Assembly (NCBI RefSeq): GCF_039545035.1
Contig: NZ_BAABRO010000029.1
Span: 1 to 64,000 of the forward strand
DNA from: Novipirellula caenicola
Lineage (GTDB): Bacteria; Planctomycetota; Planctomycetia; Pirellulales; Pirellulaceae
DNA: 64,000 nt
Reading direction: 5' to 3'
Below, piece by piece: positions 55,055-64,000 of this stretch. Numbering within the stretch: position 1 is the first letter of the stretch; every line of letters starts with the position of its first letter. Both the position numbers and the translations under genes were made by a program. The notes under the pieces were generated by a model. That model had not been told where the DNA came from. It saw only the letters and a program-made list of their open reading frames with translations, and made no database searches.

Positions 55055-58000
55055 ATGACCTCCATCCACTCACCACGTAAATCCAACAACGGTTCGCGAA
55101 TGCTTGTTGACCTGCCCCAGGCCGGTGTTTCGCAAGAATCCAACCTAGCTGCGGTTGGCCCAGCGGCGCGCGATTCGGCCCCTCGTGACTCCGCCAATCA
55201 GGATGGGTTTGGCGGATCCTCGGCATCGCCACGCACACGTTACTGGCGAAGTCTGTCGGAGATGCAGGACAGCCAGGACTTTCAACAGTTCATCGATCGC
55301 GAATTCCCGATCGCCGCTTCGGAGTACCCCGAAGGCGTTTCGCGACGTCGATGGATGCAATTGATGGGTGCATCGTTGGCGGTTGCCGGCGTCGGCGGAT
55401 GCCGTTACTCCGAAGAGTCGATCGCTCCGTTTGTGATTCGTCCCGAAGGCCGATTGCCCGGCGAATCGTACAGCCGCGCGACCAACTTTGAACTTGCTGG
55501 CCGCGTCTACAACCTGCTGATCAGCTGCGTTGATGGTCGTCCGCTGAAGATCGAACCCAACACCGAACATCCCTCGGGCACCGGTACCGACGTCTTCTCG
55601 CAAGCTTCGATCCTCGGTTTGTACGACCCCGATCGTGCTCGTGGCGACGAAAGCTTCCTGGTTCGCAAAGGCCCCAAGCGACGCGAAAACGCAACCTGGG
55701 AAGATTTCCAACCGTACGGCCAAGGCGTGATTCGCGCCGCCGCTGCGAACAACAACGGTGCAGGGTTGGCTGTGTTGATGCCGCCCACTTCGTCGCCATC
55801 GCTCGTCCGCATGTTGTCGGCATTAAAGAAGAAATGCCCATCGGCAACGCTCGTTCGCTATGACGGTGTTCATGGCACCGCGATGCGGGACGCCACCAAG
55901 ACTGTCTTTGGCAAACCAGCCAAACAGGTCCTCGATCTTTCGGACGCCAAGGTCATTTTGACACTGCAAGCGGACATCCTCGGAAACGATCCGAGCATGA
56001 TCTCCAACGCTCGCACCTTCGCCAAGAATCGCGACCCGATCGAAGGCGAAATGAGCCGACTGTACGTCGTCGAAGGCGGATACACATCCACCGGCGTGAT
56101 GGCCGATTCGCGATTGGCACTACGTCCAAGCCAAATGCCTGCGTTCTTGAGTGAATTAGGCCGCCGCGTTGAAAAACTGGCTGCTGGTGAATCGCACACG
56201 CACGCCGAAGAAACCAAAGCCTACGACGAATTGACTCATCCCGAGCGACTCGAGCGATTCCTCGATGTGCTTTCGCATGACATTGCCGAAGCCGGCGATG
56301 GCGCCGTCGTGGTCGTTGGCGAGCATCTTGGTGCCGAAGCGATCGCCGCCGGCATTGCCCTGAACAAGAAATTGGGTTCGCTTGGCAAGATCCAAAAATT
56401 TGCCGCCGAAGTGGACGGCGAACTCGCCGACACGACCTCGCTTGGCGATTTGGTCGACAAGATCAACGAAGGCGGAATTGAGTCGCTGTTGATCCTGGGT
56501 GGCAACCCGGTCGCGACCGCACCTGGCGACGTGGATCTGCTAACCGCGATCGGCAAGGTCGAAAACACGATCTATCTTGGCGAATACGACGACGAAACTG
56601 GCGTGGCCTGTGCGTGGTCACTGCCGCTGGCTCATCCGCTCGAATCGTGGGGCGATGTGGTCAACAACGAAGGGTTCTATGGCGTTTGCCAACCTCAGAT
56701 CCTGCCGCTTTTGGGCGGTCGTGCCGCGATCGAAGTCCTTGCATCGATGTTGGGCGAGAAAGAGATCGAAGGTTCGGAAATTGTTCGCCGCACCGCTGAT
56801 GGCATCTCTGGCTCGGCACTCAGCTCTCGCCAATGGCGTGGCTTGCTGCACGACGGCTTCGCAAACGAGCTAACACTCAGCGAAGAGCTCAGCGCCAACG
56901 TCCAAGACAAACCGTTGACCGACGCTGCTCCCGTGGCGATCTCGGTGGACGAGCTGGACAACGACGATTTTGAAGTCCTGTTTGTTCCGGCCGATGGAAT
57001 CTATGACGGTCGCTTTGCCAACAATGGCTGGTTGCAAGAATTGCCTCAAGCCCTGACCAAGTTGACTTGGGACAACGCCGCACTGATCAGCCCGTCGACC
57101 GCGAAAAAGCTTGGCGTTCACCACGGACTGATGATCGCACTGAACCAAGGCGATGGCATGATCGAAATGCCGGTTTACGAATTGCCGGGCTGTGCACCAG
57201 GCGTCGTGACCGTGGCAATTGGCTATGGCCGCAAACGAGCGGGCATGGTCGGTGGATTCACCGAAGAGGACGTCGACGCCGTCGGAACCGATGTTTCGCC
57301 GCTGCGAACGAGCGATCAGATGTTGACCTCTTACAAGGTCGCAGCTCGCCCACGATTCAACGAATACGAATTGGCGACCACCCAGGACCACTGGGCAATT
57401 GACGAACGTGGCCGCGAAGAAACCGAGCGACGCAGTTTCTCGCTGATCCGCGAAGGCACCGTCCAACTACTCGATAAAGTGCCCGAGTTTGCCGAAGTCC
57501 GCGGCCCTCACGTCCCCAAGGTGGGCAAAGAAGGCAGCGGATCGATGTGGCAAGAACCGATCCAAAAGATCGAAATGGAAAAGCCGTTCCTGCCTCAATG
57601 GGGCATGGCAATCGACTTGTCCAAGTGCATCGGCTGTAACGCGTGCGTGGTCGCTTGCCAAAGCGAAAACAACGTGCCGATTGTGGGCAAGGAACAAGTC
57701 AGCAACAGTCGCGAAATGCACTGGTTGCGAGTGGACCGCTACTTCCAAGGCGACGAAGAAAACGCCGACGTGGTCCAACAACCTGTCGCGTGCATGCACT
57801 GTGAAACCGCTCCATGCGAACAGGTTTGTCCGGTCGCGGCCACCGTCCACACCGACGAAGGCCTTAACGCGATGGCTTACAACCGCTGTATCGGTACACG
57901 TTACTGTGCCAACAACTGCCCGTTCAAAGTACGACGCTTCAACTACTTTAACTACAACAAAGAAGTCGGCGTGGGCTACGGTATCGATGCTTACCCAAGC

Positions 58001-58516
58001 TCGATCGAATCCGCCAACCGTCAACTCCAAGCCTTGGTGCTCAACCCCGAGGTGACCGTTCGCGGCCGTGGGGTGATGGAAAAGTGCACCTACTGTGTGC
58101 AGCGAATCGAAGGGGCCAAGATCAACGCCCGCAAAGATGGTGGCCGCCCGGTTGCCGATGGCGAAATCGTCACCGCGTGCCAATCGGCATGCCCGACGCG
58201 TGCGATCGAGTTTGGTAATGTTGGCGACCCCGATTCGAAGGTCTCCAAGAAACACGCCGACGTTCGCAGCTACGGAATGCTTGGTCAATTGAACATCAAA
58301 CCACGCACCGAATACTTGGCACGCGTTCGCAATCCTCACGTTCGCTTGATGACCCGCAATCAGTTGGTCGATTTGGCCGAGATGCAGTCGCCGCATCATG
58401 GCCACAGTGACCACGAGGATCACGCTGAAGGCGACCACCATGATTCGGATCATGCCGCCGACGCAAAACACGATGATCATCACGACGAAGCACATGGTCA
58501 CGATGACGAAAAGTAA
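55055..58516 (+). CDS. actB: Alternative Complex III subunit ActB, molybdopterin-type plus iron-sulfur fusion
   Basis: An 1153-residue periplasmic subunit. A twin-arginine-type stretch, SRRRWMQLMGASLAVAGVGG, is near residue 95. The middle is a molybdopterin oxidoreductase-like domain (RPEGRLPGESYSRATNFELAGR onward) which in ACIII lacks the cofactor. The C-terminal part (about 845-1085) is a ferredoxin-type domain with cysteine sets CIGCNACVVAC, CMHCETAPCEQVC, CIGTRYCANNC and CTYCVQR...CQSACPTRA for iron-sulfur clusters. The last ~40 residues are a His/Asp/Glu-rich tail with 13 histidines (HHGHSDHEDHAEGDHH...), which may bind metal. Electrons go from quinol through these clusters to ActA. Confidence 0.95.
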   Translation: MTSIHSPRKSNNGSRMLVDLPQAGVSQESNLAAVGPAARDSAPRDSANQDGFGGSSASPRTRYWRSLSEMQDSQDFQQFIDREFPIAASEYPEGVSRRRWMQLMGASLAVAGVGGCRYSEESIAPFVIRPEGRLPGESYSRATNFELAGRVYNLLISCVDGRPLKIEPNTEHPSGTGTDVFSQASILGLYDPDRARGDESFLVRKGPKRRENATWEDFQPYGQGVIRAAAANNNGAGLAVLMPPTSSPSLVRMLSALKKKCPSATLVRYDGVHGTAMRDATKTVFGKPAKQVLDLSDAKVILTLQADILGNDPSMISNARTFAKNRDPIEGEMSRLYVVEGGYTSTGVMADSRLALRPSQMPAFLSELGRRVEKLAAGESHTHAEETKAYDELTHPERLERFLDVLSHDIAEAGDGAVVVVGEHLGAEAIAAGIALNKKLGSLGKIQKFAAEVDGELADTTSLGDLVDKINEGGIESLLILGGNPVATAPGDVDLLTAIGKVENTIYLGEYDDETGVACAWSLPLAHPLESWGDVVNNEGFYGVCQPQILPLLGGRAAIEVLASMLGEKEIEGSEIVRRTADGISGSALSSRQWRGLLHDGFANELTLSEELSANVQDKPLTDAAPVAISVDELDNDDFEVLFVPADGIYDGRFANNGWLQELPQALTKLTWDNAALISPSTAKKLGVHHGLMIALNQGDGMIEMPVYELPGCAPGVVTVAIGYGRKRAGMVGGFTEEDVDAVGTDVSPLRTSDQMLTSYKVAARPRFNEYELATTQDHWAIDERGREETERRSFSLIREGTVQLLDKVPEFAEVRGPHVPKVGKEGSGSMWQEPIQKIEMEKPFLPQWGMAIDLSKCIGCNACVVACQSENNVPIVGKEQVSNSREMHWLRVDRYFQGDEENADVVQQPVACMHCETAPCEQVCPVAATVHTDEGLNAMAYNRCIGTRYCANNCPFKVRRFNYFNYNKEVGVGYGIDAYPSSIESANRQLQALVLNPEVTVRGRGVMEKCTYCVQRIEGAKINARKDGGRPVADGEIVTACQSACPTRAIEFGNVGDPDSKVSKKHADVRSYGMLGQLNIKPRTEYLARVRNPHVRLMTRNQLVDLAEMQSPHHGHSDHEDHAEGDHHDSDHAADAKHDDHHDEAHGHDDEK

Positions 58517-58626
58517 AACTTCGATTGGCTAAGCGATCCGCGGGCGTCTCGACCCCGTCGCGAGCGACTTAGCCAAACGTCCTGTTATCACTCTTTAAAT
58601 CCCTAACTCGATACCCCTTTCAAACC

Positions 58627-60048
58627 ATGTCCCTTGCCATCCCAAACGGATTGGACAATACCGTCGAACGACCTGGCGAGCGCGCTCCGCTCGTGCTCGG
58701 CGATACGACCTATCACGATATTACCGAAACGGTATGCCGAGTTGCTGAGACCAAGCCAAGCAAAGGCTGGGTGATCGGTTTCTTGATCGCATTCGCGCTG
58801 CTGCAGTGGCTCGGAATTTGTATCGCTTACCTCTTCTACACCGGTGTCGGTGTGTGGGGTAACCGGTCTCCGATTTTCTGGGGTTGGCCGATCGTTAACT
58901 TCGTTTTCTGGGTCGGTATTGGTCACGCGGGAACGCTGATTAGTGCGATTTTGTTCCTGTTCCGCCAAGAATGGCGAACCAGTATCAACCGCGCTGCCGA
59001 GGCGATGACGATTTTCGCGGTGGCTTGTGCGGGAACGTTCCCTGGGATTCACGTGGGACGTGCATGGTTGGCGTTCTGGTTGGCTCCGTATCCTAGTTTG
59101 AACCTGTGGATGTGGCCTCAATTCCGCAGTCCGCTGCTATGGGACGTGTTCGCGGTCAGCACCTACGGAACGGTTTCGCTGTTGTTCTGGTACATGGGGA
59201 TGGTTCCCGACTTGGCGACCTTCCGTGACCGTTCGAAAAACAAATATCGCCGCATGGCCTACGGCATCCTTTCACTTGGATGGACCGGATCCTCACGGCA
59301 CTGGATCCGCTACGAAAAGGCCTATGCGTTGCTTGCGGCGTTCGCTGCACCGCTGGTTCTTTCGGTTCATACGATCGTTTCGTTTGACTTTGCGGTTTCG
59401 CAAGTTCCGGGTTGGCATACGACGATTTTCCCACCGTACTTTGTGGCCGGGGCGATCTTCAGCGGTTTCGCGATGGTGTTGACGTTGATGGTTCCCGCAC
59501 GAAGCATGCTGGGGCTCGAGAAACTGATCACGATTCGGCACTTGGACAATATGTGCAAGATCATCTTGGCGACCGGTTCGATCGTCGGTTTGGCGTACGG
59601 CACCGAGTTCTTCATCGCTTGGTACGGTCAAGTTCCGGACGAGCAATACGCGTTCATCAACCGTGCCTTCGGCCCTTATTGGTGGGCTTATTGGACGATG
59701 ATTACATGTAACGTGATCAGCCCGCAGTTGTTCTGGGTCAAAAAGTTCCGCACCACGCCATGGATCATCGTGTTGATCACGATCTTCGTGAACATCGGGA
59801 TGTGGTTCGAACGATTTGTGATTGTGGTCACCAGTTTGTCACGCGATTATCTGCCAAGTGCGTGGGCGTACTTCTCGCCAACGTGGGTCGACTGGTCGAT
59901 GCTGATCGGTTCGTTCGGTTTGTTCTTCACGTTGTTCTTGCTGTTCTGCAAATTGATGCCTGTGATCAACATGGCGGAAACCAAGTCGACGCTGGCGAAG
60001 CAGTACCACATGGCTCATAACGAGCCAACGACGCCGACCGAGCACTAG
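58627..60048 (+). CDS. actC: Alternative Complex III subunit ActC, NrfD-type membrane protein
   Basis: A 473-residue polytopic inner-membrane protein of the NrfD/PsrC family with about ten helices. [24 protein letters not shown] and [46 protein letters not shown] are typical ActC segments; the latter belongs to the quinol-binding region. It binds quinol together with ActB. It lies 110 bases after actB. Confidence 0.95.
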   Translation: MSLAIPNGLDNTVERPGERAPLVLGDTTYHDITETVCRVAETKPSKGWVIGFLIAFALLQWLGICIAYLFYTGVGVWGNRSPIFWGWPIVNFVFWVGIGHAGTLISAILFLFRQEWRTSINRAAEAMTIFAVACAGTFPGIHVGRAWLAFWLAPYPSLNLWMWPQFRSPLLWDVFAVSTYGTVSLLFWYMGMVPDLATFRDRSKNKYRRMAYGILSLGWTGSSRHWIRYEKAYALLAAFAAPLVLSVHTIVSFDFAVSQVPGWHTTIFPPYFVAGAIFSGFAMVLTLMVPARSMLGLEKLITIRHLDNMCKIILATGSIVGLAYGTEFFIAWYGQVPDEQYAFINRAFGPYWWAYWTMITCNVISPQLFWVKKFRTTPWIIVLITIFVNIGMWFERFVIVVTSLSRDYLPSAWAYFSPTWVDWSMLIGSFGLFFTLFLLFCKLMPVINMAETKSTLAKQYHMAHNEPTTPTEH

Positions 60049-60136
60049 AAAATATCCAATCGCAGACGATTACGTGTCTGCGGATCATTCGAAACAGACT
60101 TCATTCATCATCGATAGCGAATGTCAGACGGTAAGC

Positions 60137-61579
60137 ATGTCAGACGATAAAAACGAAAAGAAGATTCACGGGATTGTCGCCGAGTACACATCGGTCGATA
60201 CGCTACTAGCCGCATGTCGGCGAGTACGTGATGCCGGCTACACCAAAACCGACGCTTACACCCCCTTTGCGGTTCACGGAATCGACAAGGCGTTGGGGAT
60301 CAAGCCGACCGTTTTGCCATGGTTGGCGTTAGCCGGTGGATTGACCGGGACCTGCACCGCATTGACGATGCAGATCTGGATGAATGGTCTTAACTATCCC
60401 TACATCATCTCGGGCAAACCGTTCGTTTTGTCGTTGCCGGCATTCATTCCGGTGGCGTTCGAGTTGACGATTCTGTTTGCGTCGTTCTGCACGTTCTTTG
60501 GCATGTGGGCACTGAACGGGTTGCCACGATTCAGCAATCCGATCTTCACCGACCCGCGTTTTGACCGCGTCACCGACGATCGCTTCTTCCTGTACATCGA
60601 TTCCAAAGACAAGAGCTTTGACGCCAAGGGTGTCGAGAAACTGTTGGGCGAAACGGGCACCGAATACATCAATTCGGTCGTTGACGATGATTCGCCGACT
60701 ACGATCCCGAAATTCCTGATTGTCGGTCTTTGCGTCTTGATCGGCTTGTCGATCATCCCCGCGTTGATCGTCGCCAAGATGCGGGTGACCACCAGCAGCC
60801 AGCCGCGATTCCACATCTTCCCCGATATGGATTTTTCGCCCGCTCGTGATGCCCAGCAAACCACCACGCTGTTCGCCGACAACCGTGCGATGCGGCCTGA
60901 TGTTCCCGGCACCGTGGCACGTGGACAAATGGATGCGGACCTGAACTTTTTGACCGGTATCGACATGGACAAATTCGCCCAAGTCGATTCGGATCGAGCC
61001 GAGCAATTGGTGCGAACCTACCTGACGCCGCTCGCGGCCGAAGGCGAAGAGCCCACAGCCGGTGCGGCAGCGTCGAACGAGAAAAGCGTGATGGAAACCA
61101 CCCCGTGGCTCGAGCAAAACCCGCTCGAGATTTCCGATGCGGTCGTTCGCCAAGGCCAACAACAATTCAACATCTATTGCTCGGTATGTCACGGCATGGA
61201 TGGACGCGGCAACGGTTTGGTCAACCAACGAGCCCAAAAGATCATGGCTGCGACCTGGGTCCCACCCTCCTCGCTGCACCAAGACGTGTTGTACGCCGAC
61301 CAATACCCCGACGGCAAACTGTTCAACACGATCAGCAACGGGATTCGCAAGATGCCCGGTTACGCGGGCCAGATCAAAGCCAAAGACCGCTGGGCCATCG
61401 TCACCTACGTGCGAGCTCTGCAGAAGAGCCAAAACGCATCGATGGACCTCGTGCCTGCAAGCGAGAAATCCAAAGTCGAGAAGCAAAAGAACCAAGTCGA
61501 CAAGGCGTTGGCCGAGGCTGCCGAAGCAGAACGCAAAAAAGAAGAAGAGCGAGCCGCCAAAGCCGCAGCTCAAAAATAG
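60137..61579 (+). CDS. actD: Fused Alternative Complex III subunits ActD (DUF3341) and ActE (cytochrome c)
   Basis: About 480 residues. Residues 1-180 are DUF3341/ActD: HGIVAEYTSVDTLLAACRRVRDAGYTKTDAYTPFAVHGIDKALG, with two membrane helices (LPWLALAGGLTGTCTALTMQIWM; FVLSLPAFIPVAFELTILFASFCTFFG). A third helix (FLIVGLCVLIGLSIIPALIVA) leads into a periplasmic part with a monoheme cytochrome c: FNIYCSVCHGMDGRGNGLV and the possible methionine ligand in RKMPGYAGQI. In many bacteria ActD and ActE are separate genes. The C-terminus is an Ala/Lys/Glu coiled helix. I prefer ATG 60137 (MSDDKNEKK); an upstream GTG at 60074 is possible. Confidence 0.92.
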   Translation: MSDDKNEKKIHGIVAEYTSVDTLLAACRRVRDAGYTKTDAYTPFAVHGIDKALGIKPTVLPWLALAGGLTGTCTALTMQIWMNGLNYPYIISGKPFVLSLPAFIPVAFELTILFASFCTFFGMWALNGLPRFSNPIFTDPRFDRVTDDRFFLYIDSKDKSFDAKGVEKLLGETGTEYINSVVDDDSPTTIPKFLIVGLCVLIGLSIIPALIVAKMRVTTSSQPRFHIFPDMDFSPARDAQQTTTLFADNRAMRPDVPGTVARGQMDADLNFLTGIDMDKFAQVDSDRAEQLVRTYLTPLAAEGEEPTAGAAASNEKSVMETTPWLEQNPLEISDAVVRQGQQQFNIYCSVCHGMDGRGNGLVNQRAQKIMAATWVPPSSLHQDVLYADQYPDGKLFNTISNGIRKMPGYAGQIKAKDRWAIVTYVRALQKSQNASMDLVPASEKSKVEKQKNQVDKALAEAAEAERKKEEERAAKAAAQK

Positions 61580-61673
61580 TTTGGTCGTCTCGTCGATCGA
61601 ACGCTTGAGGCCCTTGTGACCTCGCCCCCTCTGAACATTTTCAACTCATTTCAATCCTATTGCTGAACTACAG

Positions 61674-62945
61674 ATGTCCAAGCACGCTCCGGCCATCAAA
61701 CCGGCTGACGACCCAGCCTTCAAATTGCCTGCCTCCCTGTCGGCTCTCAGCCTGCCGCTTTGTATCGGCGGTGTCCTGGTGCTGATCGTAGGCTGGTTGA
61801 TTGCCACCTACGGCGTCGACCAACCCAAGTTCGGCATGTCGGCCTACTTTGCCGCGTTCATGTACTGCTTGACGCTAGTGCTGGGATCACTGTTCTTTGT
61901 GATGATCCAACACTTGGTGCGAGCGGGATGGAGCGCCGTGCTGCGACGGATTGCCGAGTTGGTGATGATCATGATCGTGCCGATGGCGGTCTTGTTCCTG
62001 CCGATCGTGGTCACCTTGTGGACGAGCGACGCAGCACTTTATCGCTGGGACAGCCCCACCTTTGCTCAAGACAACCATCTCGACCCCGAGATGTGGGCCA
62101 ACAAAACCATGTGGCTTTCGCAGGACTGGTTCACCGTCCGCGCCTGCATCTACTTTGCAATCTGGATTGGTTTGGCGGTTTACTACTTCCGCGGTAGCGT
62201 GGAACAGGACGAAACCGGCGAACGCGCCGCGACCGACCGCATGCAGTTCTGGAGCGGCCCCGCCGTGATGCTGTACTGCGGCAGCATGACGTTTGCGATG
62301 TTCGACTGGGTCATGAGCCTGGCGCCGATGTGGTTCTCAACGATGTTCGGCGTCTACCTGTTCGCCGGGTCGATCTTGTCCGCCCACTGTATCCTAGCCG
62401 TGGGTGCCTACTTGCTACAGCAAGCCGGCGCGATGCGAGACGAAGTCACGGTCGAGCACTACCATGACCTGGGCAAACTGATCTTCGGCTTCGTCACGTT
62501 TTGGACCTACATCTCGTTTAGCCAGTACCTGCTGATTTGGTATGCGAATATCCCCGAAGAGACGGAGTGGTTGTACCATCGCCAATTGGGAACCTGGGGC
62601 ACCTTGTCGCTGGCTTTGGTTTTTTTGCACTGGATGTTGCCATTTCTCGGTACGATGAGCATGTATGTTCGCCGTCGCCCGCGATGGATCTTTTTCTGGG
62701 CATTTTACGTCCTGGTCATGCACTACATTGACATTTACTGGATGGTGATGCCCGAAGCCCATGCCGGCGTTCCCGGGGCACACGGCTCGGCCGGTGGTGT
62801 GCTGGGTGTGATCGCGAGCGTGCTGTGCGTATTGGGAATGGTCGCCCTGATGGTCGGCTTGATTCTTCGCGTCGCCAGCCAAACACGGATCGTTGCGGTT
62901 CGCGACCCACGATTGGCTGAATCGATCGCCTTTGAAAACATTTAG
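61674..62945 (+). CDS. actF: Alternative Complex III subunit ActF, NrfD-like membrane protein
   Basis: A 423-residue membrane protein, shorter paralogue of ActC, with about ten helices (LSLPLCIGGVLVLIVGWLIATYG; SAYFAAFMYCLTLVLGSLFFVMIQHLVRAGWS; VMIMIVPMAVLFLPIVVTLW). The segment IQHLVRAGWSAVLRRIAE and YFRGSVEQDETG are family marks. It has no cofactor in known ACIII structures. It follows the actD-actE fusion by 94 bases. Confidence 0.94.
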   Translation: MSKHAPAIKPADDPAFKLPASLSALSLPLCIGGVLVLIVGWLIATYGVDQPKFGMSAYFAAFMYCLTLVLGSLFFVMIQHLVRAGWSAVLRRIAELVMIMIVPMAVLFLPIVVTLWTSDAALYRWDSPTFAQDNHLDPEMWANKTMWLSQDWFTVRACIYFAIWIGLAVYYFRGSVEQDETGERAATDRMQFWSGPAVMLYCGSMTFAMFDWVMSLAPMWFSTMFGVYLFAGSILSAHCILAVGAYLLQQAGAMRDEVTVEHYHDLGKLIFGFVTFWTYISFSQYLLIWYANIPEETEWLYHRQLGTWGTLSLALVFLHWMLPFLGTMSMYVRRRPRWIFFWAFYVLVMHYIDIYWMVMPEAHAGVPGAHGSAGGVLGVIASVLCVLGMVALMVGLILRVASQTRIVAVRDPRLAESIAFENI

Positions 62946-63019
62946 TCGGCGGATCCAAGCACGTCCCGACGTCCCCCTTTTTACACGCATTCAACGCTCG
63001 AAACAGATTTAGAATAGTT

Positions 63020-63367
63020 ATGGCCCAATACGATGACTTAAATGTGAGCCGCATTTTCACTGTCGGAGTGATCTCGGTGGTCGTTACTGCGGTTACCGCT
63101 TTGGCGGTCCAAGTGTTTTACTTTTCGATCTCGCAGTGGCACTTGGAAGCCAAAAGCGCGATGGGCAGCTATCAACGTCAAAACGAAGTGCTCAGCCAAC
63201 AAGCCGAACGCATTTCGGTTTACGGAGTCGACGAGGAAACCGGAAAAATCACGATCCCCATCGACAAGGCCATTGAACTCGTAGTGGCAGAAAGCAAGAA
63301 CGAAAAGAAATCGAAAGACGAAGACAAAAAAGCATCGAATGAGCAAGTTGATCCAAGCAAAGCGTAG
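63020..63367 (+). CDS. Small one-helix membrane protein in the ACIII operon
   Basis: A 115-residue protein with one membrane helix (IFTVGVISVVVTAVTALAVQVFYFSI) near the N-terminus and a polar, Lys/Glu/Asp-rich end (ESKNEKKSKDEDKKASNEQ). I do not know a named family. Its 3' end overlaps the SCO gene by 29 bases, so the two are translationally linked. It could be an accessory subunit of ACIII or of the following oxidase. Confidence 0.78.
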   Translation: MAQYDDLNVSRIFTVGVISVVVTAVTALAVQVFYFSISQWHLEAKSAMGSYQRQNEVLSQQAERISVYGVDEETGKITIPIDKAIELVVAESKNEKKSKDEDKKASNEQVDPSKA

Positions 63368-64000
63368 GTTTGCCAGCCGCCAAATGGCAGCTAGCAAGCC
63401 GCGAGCCGCCAACACCATCACCGTGATGATGCTGTGGTTGGTCGGTTTGTGCGCTACCGCCTCCGTGGCAACGGCCCAGGACGGCGGGGTGCGCGAAGGC
63501 GCTCCGGTCACGAACAACTTGCTGCCGCTGGAAGCCCGCGGGATCACCGTTGAACAAAAACTAGGCGACATCGTCCCGCTGAATTTGCCGCTGGTCGATT
63601 CGCTTGGACGCAAAACCAAAACCGGATACTACATCGATAGCAAACGACCGACGATCATCACGCTGAACTACAGCAATTGCCCGATGCTGTGCAACGTCCA
63701 GCTGAATCGTTTGGCCGATTCGCTTAACAAACTCGACCTTAAAGTCGGTGAAGACTTTCAAATTTTGACCGTCAGCATCGACCCCAAAGAAACAACCGAG
63801 CGAGTTCGGGAAACCAAACAGAAGTACATCGATCAACTCACGAATCATCCCAAAGCCGCCGATGGCTGGGAGTTTTGTACTGCAAAACAACCCGTGATCA
63901 CCAAATTGGCCGATGTGCTTGGTTTTCGTTACCGATACGACGCTCGAAGCAAAGAATACAACCATCCCGCGATGCTCGCGTTCATCTCGCCTGAAGGCGT
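63339..64000 (+). CDS. SCO1/SenC/PrrC copper chaperone, cut by the window end
   Basis: A partial open frame from ATG 63339 running off the right edge (about 220 residues seen). A long N-terminal signal or anchor (TITVMMLWLVGLCATASVATAQ) is followed by the thioredoxin-fold SCO domain: GDIVPLNLPLVDSLGRKTKTGYY, then NYSNCPMLCNVQ, the CxxxC copper site, VSIDPKETTERV and the copper-ligand histidine in YNHPAMLAFISPEG. SCO proteins deliver copper to the CuA centre of cytochrome c oxidase, so cox genes probably follow. A second possible start is ATG 63384. Confidence 0.93.
   Translation, partial: MSKLIQAKRRFASRQMAASKPRAANTITVMMLWLVGLCATASVATAQDGGVREGAPVTNNLLPLEARGITVEQKLGDIVPLNLPLVDSLGRKTKTGYYIDSKRPTIITLNYSNCPMLCNVQLNRLADSLNKLDLKVGEDFQILTVSIDPKETTERVRETKQKYIDQLTNHPKAADGWEFCTAKQPVITKLADVLGFRYRYDARSKEYNHPAMLAFISPEG

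Noticed and set aside
57467-58501. Long open frame on the minus strand inside actB
   Set aside because: It lies opposite the conserved iron-sulfur part of ActB and its translation has no family features; it reflects codon bias of the real gene.
60329-61573. 414-codon minus-strand frame opposite actD-actE
   Set aside because: Shadow of the plus-strand ActD-ActE fusion; His/Arg-rich translation without domains.

Overview
The window reads as chromosome of a marine planctomycete close to Rhodopirellula/Pirellulaceae. The evidence is a DUF1559 pseudopilin-like protein, a paired DUF1592-type cytochrome and DUF1552 protein, a giant cell-surface protein with the planctomycete N-terminal 'LESRQLLA' motif and a dockerin-like C-terminus, zinc-ribbon/GYF-type membrane proteins, Shine-Dalgarno sites before only some genes, and a quinol-oxidising Alternative Complex III operon. 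I see no rRNA, tRNA, CRISPR, phage or transposase gene.

Left part (1-17157): a repeat-rich intergenic stretch (1-1102) is followed by nine tightly packed minus-strand genes, transcribed from 13662 down to 1103: enolase-superfamily cycloisomerase/dehydratase, aldehyde dehydrogenase, KDPG-type aldolase, PfkB sugar-acid kinase, formylglycine sulfatase, two secreted GH16 glycosidases, MFS sugar transporter and GH127 glycosidase. Together they can take a sulfated galactan outside the cytoplasm to pyruvate and a triose phosphate. The set matches the logic of red-algal galactan (carrageenan, agar or porphyran) catabolism through 3,6-anhydrogalactose. A DUF1559 gene and a divergent GntR/FadR regulator follow. 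A palindrome matching the FadR-subfamily consensus lies between them. Two copies of a ~338-bp dispersed repeat flank the whole unit.

Middle part (17158-44245): a 1.46-kaa secreted propeller protein, pyroglutamyl peptidase, an exonuclease-BRCT protein, a 2054-aa surface protein with a large internal duplication, RecQ and MiaA (convergent), RidA, HisI, a small GT2-like protein, an iron-type binding lipoprotein, an HExxH peptidase, a STAS protein, the DUF1592/DUF1552 pair and TrpF. Palindromic and MITE-like repeats lie between several of these.

Right part (44246-64000): adenosylhomocysteinase with a strong terminator, a DUF1015 protein, a secreted Cys-rich repeat protein, two zinc-ribbon membrane proteins, an ArsR regulator, FolK with a long extra C-terminus, then the Alternative Complex III operon: ActA, ActB, ActC, a fused ActD-ActE, ActF, a small membrane protein and a SCO1/SenC copper chaperone cut by the window edge. 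This operon passes electrons from quinol to cytochrome c, and the SCO gene suggests that cytochrome oxidase genes follow.
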